Origin: Shewanella piezotolerans WP3
Lineage (GTDB): Bacteria > Pseudomonadota > Gammaproteobacteria > Enterobacterales > Shewanellaceae
Reading direction: 5' to 3'
DNA: 64,000 bases
Assembly: GCF_000014885.1 (NCBI RefSeq)
Contig: NC_011566.1
Location: 3,453,501 to 3,517,500, forward strand
Of the stretch, positions 18,907-26,595 are shown piece by piece. A model generated the notes under the pieces. The model saw nothing but the letters and a program-made list of their open reading frames with translations, was not told where the DNA came from and searched no databases. Made by a program: the position numbers and the translations under genes. How positions within the stretch are numbered: the stretch's first letter is position 1; the number at the start of each line of letters is the position of its first letter.

Positions 18907-20064
18907 ATGAAAATTGTGATAGCCCCCGATTCATTTAAAGAGAGCCTAACTGCAATGGAAGTGGCTAACGAAATTGAGCGAGGATTTCGCACGGTATTAC
19001 CTAATGCTGAATATGTAAAAATGCCTGTAGCAGATGGCGGTGAAGGCACTGTACAGTCAATGGTTGATGCCACAAACGGCAGCCTTATTTGGACGACTGT
19101 GACTGGACCTGCTGGCGACAAAGTCAATGCCTTCTATGGCATTTTAGGCGACAGTTACCACGGCTGTGAGAAAACTGCAGTCATTGAGATGGCGGCCGCT
19201 TCTGGCTTGCATCTAGTCACTGGTGAGCAACGCAATCCTCTGTTTACCACAAGCTACGGCACAGGCGAGTTGATCGTTGATGCACTAAATCGTGGTATTA
19301 AACATATCATCATTGGACTGGGCGGCAGTGCAACCAATGACGGCGGCGCAGGTATGGCACAGGCGCTAGGGGCTCACCTTTTAGATATCAATAAAAAGCC
19401 ATTAGCTCCCGGCGGCGCAGCGCTGGCAACTTTGCAACAGATTGACTTAACAGATCTGCCCCCTTTACTTGCACAATGCCGCTTTGAAGTCGCTTGCGAC
19501 GTCAACAACCCACTTTGTGGCGACTATGGCGCATCGGCAATCTTTGGCCCGCAAAAAGGGGCAACAAGCGAGATGGTTAAACAGCTAGATACTGCGCTAA
19601 ATCACTATGCTGACGTCATTGCAAAAGCGGGGATCAAAGATAATCGTAACTTAAGCGGTGTCGGCGCTGCTGGCGGCATGGGCTTAGGTGCGATGGCATT
19701 TCTTGGTGCTGAACTAAAACCAGGAATAGACATCGTGATGCACACTGTTGATCTTACCAGCCATATCCAAGGAGCGAACCTAGTCATCACGGGGGAAGGT
19801 CGACTCGACAGCCAAACTCTACATGGTAAAACACCGATGGGAGTTGCGAGTGTAGCCAATAGCCTCAACGTGCCAGTGATAGCGATAGCCGGTTGCGTCA
19901 GTGACGACGCTAATATACTGCTAGCACATGGTTTTAGCGCACTGTTTTCTATCACACCTCGCGCATTAGCATTAGCCGAAGTGCTCGCGAATGCTAAAAG
20001 TAACTTATATGCCTGCAGCAAAAATGTGGCCGCGCTGTACGCCCTTTCGGCAAGTAGCAAGTAG
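18907..20064 (+). CDS. Glycerate kinase (GarK/GlxK family)
   Basis: Phosphorylates D-glycerate with ATP, feeding it into lower glycolysis as 2-phosphoglycerate. The N-terminus KIVIAPDSFKESLTAMEVA and MPVADGGEGTVQSM at about residues 38-51 are family signatures, as are the later GLGGSATNDGGAGMAQALG and GEGRLDSQTLHGKTPMGVA. At 385 residues it is normal for the family. AATAGGAA lies upstream of the ATG. With the GntP permease and CdaR it forms a compact uptake-and-phosphorylation route. The sequence does not tell GarK from GlxK. Confidence 0.95.
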   Translation: MKIVIAPDSFKESLTAMEVANEIERGFRTVLPNAEYVKMPVADGGEGTVQSMVDATNGSLIWTTVTGPAGDKVNAFYGILGDSYHGCEKTAVIEMAAASGLHLVTGEQRNPLFTTSYGTGELIVDALNRGIKHIIIGLGGSATNDGGAGMAQALGAHLLDINKKPLAPGGAALATLQQIDLTDLPPLLAQCRFEVACDVNNPLCGDYGASAIFGPQKGATSEMVKQLDTALNHYADVIAKAGIKDNRNLSGVGAAGGMGLGAMAFLGAELKPGIDIVMHTVDLTSHIQGANLVITGEGRLDSQTLHGKTPMGVASVANSLNVPVIAIAGCVSDDANILLAHGFSALFSITPRALALAEVLANAKSNLYACSKNVAALYALSASSK

Positions 20065-20086
20065 CTAATAAATCAGTTGTAAAACC

Positions 20087-20108
20087 AAAGGCGCTTAGGC
20101 GTCTTTTT
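20087..20108 (+). terminator. Terminator after glycerate kinase
   Basis: AAAGGCGC/GCGTCTTT pairs over eight positions (one G-U) with a TTAG loop, followed by T residues. Confidence 0.7.
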
Positions 20109-20256
20109 GTTTATTGCAACGTCATTTAAACAGCTAACCTCAACCCCAAAGCACTTTTCTACTTGATGCGTTATAAAGCTTACAGTAAAGTGAGCCACCA
20201 ACTTAAAGACTGATCCAACGCACAAAAATAGTGTGATAAGTAGAGATAGTTAGCCA

Positions 20257-21903
20257 ATGACACCAAGACGAGCCACCGCTTCTGAAGAGGCACTACTGAG
20301 AATTTTTACCGTTCCAGAAGCCCCAGATTCAACCCTTAGTGTTATTGAGCAAAATATCTCACAGAACTTAATGGGCTTTTTGCAAGAAAGTGTAGTCGCG
20401 GTTGAGAAACCTCTCACCGAGATTGAACTAGACTTCCAGCAACACCAAATTCCAGCCGCGCCGCAATTTGTCTCTGATTACGCCGACGACATGATGCAAA
20501 CGCTTGTCGCGCACTCAGTGCATACCTCTGCGCCAAGCTTTATAGGCCACATGACATCAGCGCTGCCCTACTTTGTACTGCCGTTATCAAAAATGATGGT
20601 AGGTTTAAACCAAAATCTGGTTAAAATAGAAACGTCTAAAGCCTTTACGCCATTAGAGCGCCAAGTGTTAGGCATGATGCATCACCTCATTTATGCTGAA
20701 AATGATGACTTCTATCAAAACTGGATGCACAGCGCTAACGTCTCTTTAGGCGCATTTTGCTCTGGTGGTACTGTCGCCAACATTACTGCCCTTTGGACTG
20801 CCCGTAACCAACTGCTAAAAGCTGATGGCAATTACCGCGGCGTCGCAGCGCAAGGGGTAATGAAGGGCCTACGTCATTATGGTTATGACGACTTGGCCAT
20901 TTTAGTGTCTGAGCGTGGCCACTACTCTTTAGGCAAAACAGCCGATCTACTCGGCATTGGCCGCGAAAATATCATCCAAGTACCCACTGCAGAAGACAAC
21001 AAAGTCGACGTATCAAAAATGCGTAAACTTGCCAATCAACTGGCCGCAGACAAGATTAAAGTGATGGCGATTGTGGGCGTTGCGGGGACCACTGAAACAG
21101 GCAATATTGACCCTCTCAATGAGCTTGCTGATTTGGCCAGCGAGCTTAATTGCCATTTTCATGTTGATGCAGCATGGGGCGGCGCCAGTCTGTTATCTGA
21201 AAAGTATCGTCACCTGCTTGCAGGCATAGAGCGCGCAGACTCTGTTACCATTGATGCTCACAAACAGATGTATGTCCCGATGGGCGCGGGCATGGTGATC
21301 TTTAAAGATCCTACTTTCGCTAATGCGATTAAGCACCACGCCGAGTATATTCTCAGAAAAGGCTCGAAAGATTTAGGCAGCCAAACTTTAGAGGGCTCGC
21401 GCCCTGGTATGGCAATGCTAGTCCATGCATGCTTAAAGGTTATCGGTCGTGATGGCTATGAAATACTGATCAATAACAGTTTGGAAAAAGCGCGTTATTT
21501 TGCTGATTTGATCAACCAACATCAAGATTTTGAACTCGTGTCAAAACCAGAGCTTTGCCTGTTAACCTACCGTTATGTGCCGCAAAAAGTGCAAATAGCG
21601 ATGGCCAATGCACGAGCAAATAATGACGTAGATAAGCTATCAGAATTTAATTCACTACTGGATGGATTAACTAAGTTTGTGCAAAAACGTCAGCGAGAAC
21701 AAGGCACTTCTTTTGTTTCTCGCACTAGGATTAATCCAGAAAAAGCGCATTTGATGGACATCAAAGCGGTGGTATTTAGAGTTGTATTAGCCAATCCGTT
21801 AACGACGCCAGAGATCTTGCAACAAGTGCTTGCAGAGCAAAAGGTTATCGCTTCTCAAGAGCAGCGTTTTTTACCCAACCTTTTAGCGCTCGCAGAGCGA
21901 TAG
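20257..21903 (+). CDS. panP: Pyridoxal-phosphate-dependent aspartate 1-decarboxylase PanP
   Basis: A group II PLP decarboxylase (glutamate decarboxylase-like fold) of 548 residues. In Vibrio and relatives this family, PanP, makes beta-alanine from aspartate for pantothenate and coenzyme A and replaces the pyruvoyl enzyme PanD. The PLP-binding lysine is K336 in TIDAHKQMYVPMGAG; the preceding HVDAAWGGASLL holds the cofactor-contact aspartate. The N-terminal stretch APSFIGHMTSALPYFVLPLS is typical of the PanP subgroup. The gene stands alone, downstream of a terminator. Substrate assignment rests on overall resemblance; glutamate or another acid is the alternative. Confidence 0.85.
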   Translation: MTPRRATASEEALLRIFTVPEAPDSTLSVIEQNISQNLMGFLQESVVAVEKPLTEIELDFQQHQIPAAPQFVSDYADDMMQTLVAHSVHTSAPSFIGHMTSALPYFVLPLSKMMVGLNQNLVKIETSKAFTPLERQVLGMMHHLIYAENDDFYQNWMHSANVSLGAFCSGGTVANITALWTARNQLLKADGNYRGVAAQGVMKGLRHYGYDDLAILVSERGHYSLGKTADLLGIGRENIIQVPTAEDNKVDVSKMRKLANQLAADKIKVMAIVGVAGTTETGNIDPLNELADLASELNCHFHVDAAWGGASLLSEKYRHLLAGIERADSVTIDAHKQMYVPMGAGMVIFKDPTFANAIKHHAEYILRKGSKDLGSQTLEGSRPGMAMLVHACLKVIGRDGYEILINNSLEKARYFADLINQHQDFELVSKPELCLLTYRYVPQKVQIAMANARANNDVDKLSEFNSLLDGLTKFVQKRQREQGTSFVSRTRINPEKAHLMDIKAVVFRVVLANPLTTPEILQQVLAEQKVIASQEQRFLPNLLALAER

Positions 21904-21936
21904 CGCTTAAACTCAATAACATACTTCACGCACATT

Positions 21937-22572
21937 TTAGTTAGCGTCTAGCCTAGCGGTAATAAACAAGTCCGTCACCTCACCTATCGGACTTAACTGC
22001 TGTTTACGCTTTAGTGCCAATAGCTTAAAACCGCGTCGGCTCAACGCTGGTACTAACTGCTCTGCATGGTGGAAATAGGTATACACTTTATCACCATCAC
22101 TTGAGGTATCCTCGCGTACCTTTGGACACTCCCCTTCCATTGTACTTAAATACAAAACTCCCTGAGGATTCAGTCTTTCAGCCGCCGCATCGATGAGAGC
22201 AATCGCCTCATCTCTATCAAGGTATGGCAAACAAAAACCGCACATTATCGCGTCGAACCTTTCTGTAACCTTGCTTAGGTGGCGACTGTCTAACTGCAAT
22301 ACTTCAATTTTAGGGTTGTTCTTCTTAGCAAGTAACAACATATTGGGCGCAAGATCCGTCGCCAGTATCGACAAATTTGGCTTTGCAGATAACAGCATTT
22401 TAGTGATATTTCCTGGCCCACAAGCCAGCTCTAACACGCGGGCATCGTCGGTTGGCAGGTGGTTTATAAAAGAATCAAAAGTATCAGCATACATCGTAAG
22501 ATCCATGTATTTGTCTTCATACCTTTGCGCTAACTTATCAAAAGTATTTACCGATATTTGATTATTATCCAT
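21937..22572 (-). CDS. Class I SAM-dependent methyltransferase
   Basis: A 211-residue methyltransferase. The SAM-binding glycine-rich motif VLELACGPGNITKMLL is at about residues 44-59, the acidic residue ending strand beta2 is in LATDLAPNML, and motif II-like FDAIMCGFCLPYL follows at about 105-117. The C-terminal part is short, so the substrate domain is minimal. It is convergent with panP, only 33 bases away, and starts just before the AT-rich gene-poor stretch. No substrate can be inferred. Confidence 0.85.
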   Translation of the reverse strand: MDNNQISVNTFDKLAQRYEDKYMDLTMYADTFDSFINHLPTDDARVLELACGPGNITKMLLSAKPNLSILATDLAPNMLLLAKKNNPKIEVLQLDSRHLSKVTERFDAIMCGFCLPYLDRDEAIALIDAAAERLNPQGVLYLSTMEGECPKVREDTSSDGDKVYTYFHHAEQLVPALSRRGFKLLALKRKQQLSPIGEVTDLFITARLDAN

Positions 22573-23279
22573 TGCCTATTCCCTAGCACTTGGTGCTTTG
22601 TATGAATTCCAATTTAGATGTCGTTGATTATTTAATCATCTACACTAGCGTTCAATTAGCTGTTCTACAATAGCTAATTTTACTTAGCTTGGTTGACCGA
22701 GCTTCGTAGTTTATCTTATAAGTAAAAGTCGTCGGACCCAAAGCTTGCCCCGCTCTTGATTGCATAGGAGTGCACCGGACAAATTTAACAAAATACTTGC
22801 GGGGTAGCCTTGCTTCTATTAGTTCATTGAATTTCTAAGTTTAAACATCTACTAATAGCTTCTCATAGAAAAGTAGTGTTTAAAGCTCAAATACAGAGTA
22901 ACTACAGATGTATTAATTACAGGTCATTAGAATAGTTTATGGCAGGTACCAACTTACTTTACCCACAACTAAATCTCGCTGGCATTACTGATTTAATAGT
23001 GATTCCAGTTAATTCAGTTTAAGAATTTTCATCTCGAAATCTAGACCTGCCTTATAGTTGTACAATGATACTAATGCATTATGAGTTGACCTTTATTTTC
23101 AACGTAACAAACATTACAGGTAGCGCAATATTCCCCTTGATATCACCAACTTACAGCAACACCCTACATCAATGGTTTACACCTATCGGTTACATTGATA
23201 TGTTGAGCGTAAATAATAGGCAAGAATTTGTCCGAAACACCGGATTATAAGCTCTTAACGTGTCAATGGAGTATTACTT
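22573..23279. other. AT-rich gene-free stretch
   Basis: About 700 bases with no supported gene; one 61-codon open frame (23065-23250) lacks a ribosome site and family-like features. A segment near 22879 (TTTAAAGCTCAAATAC) recurs in similar form near 23808 (GCTTAAAGCTCAAATAC), flanking the small membrane-protein gene. This may mark an imported or decayed segment. Confidence 0.45.
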
Positions 23280-23687
23280 ATGGATAGAGTGAAAGATTGG
23301 AGCTTAGTCATTTTTCTAAGCATATTATACCTATACTTAGTTGTATATTTTACTGGGATTGGTGCAGGGGTTATATTTAATATTATGAACCTCTTACCAA
23401 TGGCAGGTGAGTATCTAACTTTTAAAAATGTCATTGTCGAGCATGCTGTTTTGACTTTACCTTTCATTATTATTTTTTGGCTATTTACCCGCATAGTATC
23501 GTCTTTCACTTTAAATAATTGCAGTTATTTTTATTGGGCATTATTAATCCCGTATTTCATTGTATCCCACCCTTTTCCTTTACCTACCGATGTGACTTTC
23601 TTAGCAATCGTTATCCCTAGAGACATCGCTTTATTTGCATGTTTACTTTATGTACTGAATCAAAGGCATAGTGTCAGAGCAGCTTAA
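23280..23687 (+). CDS. Small hydrophobic protein of unknown function
   Basis: A 135-residue membrane protein that I do not recognise. Hydrophobic segments lie at about residues 8-30, 52-72, 82-97 and 108-125. GGAG is present nine bases before the ATG. It is markedly AT-rich compared with its chromosomal neighbours and lies alone between two gene-free stretches, near a group II intron, so it may be acquired DNA. No motif indicates a function. Confidence 0.55.
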   Translation: MDRVKDWSLVIFLSILYLYLVVYFTGIGAGVIFNIMNLLPMAGEYLTFKNVIVEHAVLTLPFIIIFWLFTRIVSSFTLNNCSYFYWALLIPYFIVSHPFPLPTDVTFLAIVIPRDIALFACLLYVLNQRHSVRAA

Positions 23688-24120
23688 CAGTGTTCATAGG
23701 ATCAAAATCAACCATTTCGTGGATTCGATGACGAAGTCATTTCTGCCCAATAATGCGCTAGTGACGACTTGAAAGAGTTCAATATAGCGAAATTGAATTG
23801 GATTCAGCTTAAAGCTCAAATACTAAATAGTTGTGCTTTTCTAACCCAGTGTAGACGCGGCTGAGGCCTTCGAAAACAGGGTGAAAGATAACGAAGTTAT
23901 CAAACTCTGGAACAAGAGGTATGGAAACGAGCTGGCCTTTTAACAAGGATGTTGTTGTTTTCGTTGAGCCCACAAGACCAATTCTGTTCCATACAGAATT
24001 TGGCATTTCCTCCATCCTTGTAGGTCAGATGTGTTCACGGCGAGCCTCAGCAGTATCTTCACATACACCGACCGCAGGTCATTGGAACCACCTTTGTCAG
24101 AAGATAACTCACTTTTGTCC
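23688..24120. repeat. Non-coding stretch with a cluster of short palindromic repeats (left side of the intron)
   Basis: Several small palindromes lie in a row: AACAAGGATGTTGTT (23943-23957), CCAATTCTGT/ACAGAATTTGG (23978-24003), then CCTCCATCCTTGTAGG and the fixed tag TTCACGGCGA (24034-24043). The same tag and a similar palindrome appear on the right side of the intron. The recurring core is CATCC(A/T)TG or its complement with variable arms. Short open frames here on both strands are by-products of this structure. Confidence 0.5.
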
Positions 24121-26281
24121 GTGCGACCTGAAGTCGTATGAAGCGTTGTTCACCACGGTAAGAGTGAACCATCTGTATCACCAGATGACCCTAAGACTCT
24201 GAATAAAGTAGCGAGTCTGACAATGTAACGATATTTGGCTTATGTCAAATGGGAACTGAATCGTGAGAGGACGTTCTTCCTGATAACCACAATCGGGTAA
24301 GTGCTAGGGTGTCAGTATGATGAACGTATGTGAATCCATGTAAGGTGCGTTATATGAGAAACAGCGGAAGTGGTTAATACGCTGTGGCCAAAAGGCACGA
24401 GAGTTGGAAAGAGATTGGACAGTGCTCTTTCGTGATCAAATAACTCTCCGCACTATAGTGGGCATCTAACCTGACGTTGCGCGACATACGGAACAGGGTA
24501 AGCCTGTATTGCTCCCTTTGGGGAAAGTGGCCTGCGAAGGCTACTGATAGTGATGTAGGTAAAGGAGGCTGGAAAAAGCGAAAGCCGTGTTGTAATGATG
24601 CGGATACAGGTTGTTATCTGGCGCGAAAGCGAGCTGACTTCTAGCTGGTCTCCCGTTGCAAGATGATTTGAAGAACTTTATTCAAGGAGAAACGCAAATG
24701 ATGGCTTCAATCGAAGTTAGTGCATCTCCTAACAGCGCTCAATGGCAATCCATTAACTGGAAAGCGGTTAAGCAACATGTATTAAAGCTTCAAATGCGCA
24801 TTGCAAAAGCAACCCGAGAAGGTAAACACGGTAAGGCGAAAGCGTTGCAGTGGATATTAACTCACTCTAAATCAGCAAAATTGCTTGCAGTTAAAAGAGT
24901 TTCTCAAAACAAAGGCAGCAAAACACCTGGAATCGACGGCATCATCTGGAACACCGATGTCCGGTGTATGGCGGCGGTCAATCAACTGAGCAGAAAAGGC
25001 TATCATGCCAAACCGCTCAGGCGGATCTACATCCCCAAGAAAAACGGCAAACTCAGACCTTTAGGCATTCCCTGCATGATAGACAGAGCGCAACAAGCGC
25101 TTCATCTTCTCGCCTTGGAGCCTATTTCAGAAACGGCAGCCGACCTCAATAGCTATGGCTTTCGACCTAACCGAAGCGCAGCAGATGCAATTGCACAGTG
25201 CTTCAAATGTTTGTGTATGAAGCGCTCTAGTCAGTGGGTTCTTGAGGGAGATATCAAAGCCTGTTTCGATAAGATTGGTCATCAATGGCTCATCGATAAC
25301 ATTCAATTAGATAAGCGAATGCTGAAACAATGGCTTGGATGTGGTTATGTTGATAAAGGATTGTTCTACAAAACAGCAGAAGGAACACCGCAAGGCGGGA
25401 TAATCTCCCCAACGCTGATGTTACTGACGCTGGCTGGGTTAGAACAGTTGGTTAAGTCTATTGCTTGTAAAACAGGGAATAGAGTCAACTTTATCGGGTA
25501 CGCAGATGATTTTGTTATCACAGGTTCTTCGAAGGAAGTGCTCGTCAATGAAATCAAACCGCAACTCATTGGCTTTCTACAGGAAAGAGGCTTAACACTC
25601 TCTGATGAGAAAACGCACATAACTCATATCGATGATGGTTTTGACTTTCTGGGATTCAATCTTAGGAAGTACAAAGGCAAACTGCTCATTAAACCGAGCA
25701 AGAGTAACGTTCTATCATTTTTGAGTAATCTACGTGAATTCATCAGAAAACATCCAACAATCCCCGTTAACGATTTAATCAAAATATTGAATCCGAAACT
25801 GAGAGGATGGGCGAACTATTATCGCCACAGTGTTGCAAAGCAAGTTTTCGGTTATGTAGGCCATCAACTTTTCTGGCTGTTATGGCGATGGGCGGTAAGG
25901 CGTCATCCAACGAAAAGTAAGGACTGGGTGAGGCGTAAATATTACATGAATCGCATAGGTGGGTGGCAATTCCATGGCTGGCAGAAGATTGCCAACATGG
26001 ACTGCCATTTTAATCTGGTTCAGATAGCTCAAACGCCGATAAAAAGACATGTGAAAATCAGGAGCGCAGCTATACCTTACGACCCCGAATACGAAGCTTA
26101 CTTAAGTAAGCGGAAACGGGCAAAGGAAGGCAGAAACTCTTGGTTTGATCCTGTTTTGGCTGCTATGTAGGGTGCTGGGTAACAGAATACGCCTTTGTGG
26201 AGGCTTGAGCCGTATGCAGTGAAAGTTGCACGTACGGTTCTTAGGAGGGTGGCACTTGGTAACAAGTGCCGCCTATCCGAC
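24121..26281 (+). mobile_element. Complete group II intron
   Basis: The 5' end GTGCGACCTGAAGTCGTATG matches the consensus start of bacterial group II introns. The 3' end shows domain V (26206-26240: GAGCCGTATG ... CGTACGGTTCT, with a GAAA tetraloop-like centre), then the domain VI hairpin (GGTGGCACTTG/CAAGTGCCGCC) with the end CCGAC. A sequence GGACAG at 24417-24422 can pair with the six exon bases TTGTCC just before the intron (five Watson-Crick plus one G-U), fitting an EBS1-IBS1 contact and supporting the left boundary. Domain IV carries the maturase gene. The length is about 2.16 kb. It interrupts no recognisable gene. All parts look intact, so it may be splicing-competent. Confidence 0.9.
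24698..26170 (+). CDS. ltrA: Group II intron reverse transcriptase/maturase
   Basis: Encodes the protein that helps the intron RNA splice and copies it into DNA. AAGGAGA lies eight bases before the chosen ATG. Reverse-transcriptase blocks are complete: GSKTPGIDGI, the YIPKKNGKLRPLGIP block, YGFRPNRSAADAI, GDIKACFDKI, TPQGGIISP and the catalytic YADD at residues 268-271. Domain X (maturase) follows, with LRGWANYYRH and the RRHPTKSKDWVRRKYY region. The protein stops shortly after PYDPEYEAYLSKRKRAKEG, so the C-terminal HNH endonuclease of full-length relatives is missing; only 35 bases separate the stop from domain V, so it was not lost by a frameshift here. Mobility would then need another primer, such as a replication fork (inference). 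Confidence 0.95.
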   Translation: MMASIEVSASPNSAQWQSINWKAVKQHVLKLQMRIAKATREGKHGKAKALQWILTHSKSAKLLAVKRVSQNKGSKTPGIDGIIWNTDVRCMAAVNQLSRKGYHAKPLRRIYIPKKNGKLRPLGIPCMIDRAQQALHLLALEPISETAADLNSYGFRPNRSAADAIAQCFKCLCMKRSSQWVLEGDIKACFDKIGHQWLIDNIQLDKRMLKQWLGCGYVDKGLFYKTAEGTPQGGIISPTLMLLTLAGLEQLVKSIACKTGNRVNFIGYADDFVITGSSKEVLVNEIKPQLIGFLQERGLTLSDEKTHITHIDDGFDFLGFNLRKYKGKLLIKPSKSNVLSFLSNLREFIRKHPTIPVNDLIKILNPKLRGWANYYRHSVAKQVFGYVGHQLFWLLWRWAVRRHPTKSKDWVRRKYYMNRIGGWQFHGWQKIANMDCHFNLVQIAQTPIKRHVKIRSAAIPYDPEYEAYLSKRKRAKEGRNSWFDPVLAAM

Positions 26282-26547
26282 AAAAACGAGTTAGCGACTA
26301 AAGTAGACTTACTCGTTATTCATCTGATTTGGGCTGTGCAAGCTTCTAAATCATGGATGATTTAGCAGAGCCTATAGGGATATATTCACGGCGACTTGCA
26401 AAAGCTTAATCCAGCTGAATGATGCTTGGCTGCTTAACCTCGATACTGTTCTTTAGACTCCCCAGGCTACCTCATACCTGTGCAAAAATGGTTTATCATT
26501 TAGGTTAAACGCTACTATTGAAGCAATTAATACCTCCTAAATTTAAT
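26282..26547. repeat. Non-coding stretch with palindromic repeats (right side of the intron)
   Basis: An inverted repeat AACGAGT/ACTCGTT at 26285-26317, the palindrome TAAATCAT-GG-ATGATTTA at 26347-26364 and the tag TTCACGGCGA at 26385-26394, the same tag as left of the intron. No gene is seen. Confidence 0.5.
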
Positions 26548-26577
26548 AAAAAAGCCACCTCGCGATGGCTTTTTTAT
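26548..26577 (-). terminator. Terminator of the phosphohexomutase gene
   Basis: AAAAAGCCA/TGGCTTTTT, a nine-base stem flanked by A and T runs, bidirectional in form, 18 bases past the minus-strand stop codon. Confidence 0.85.
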
Positions 26578-26595
26578 TCTCAAGCGGCGAATAGA

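Noticed and set aside
19605..20060. A 151-codon minus-strand open frame inside the glycerate kinase gene
   Set aside because: Shadow of a strongly supported kinase gene, with no ribosome site of its own.
23065..23250. A 61-codon open frame in the AT-rich gap
   Set aside because: No ribosome site, no hydrophobic or motif pattern, and the segment appears non-coding.
23809..24202. Overlapping short open frames on both strands left of the intron (68 and 93 codons)
   Set aside because: They run through palindromic repeats and, for the plus-strand frame, into the intron itself; no family-like motifs and no convincing ribosome sites.
26282..26320. Integron attC site at the right side of the intron
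   Set aside because: The inverted repeat AACGAGT/ACTCGTT lacks the RYYYAAC/GTTRRRY core sites, and no integrase or cassette array is present.
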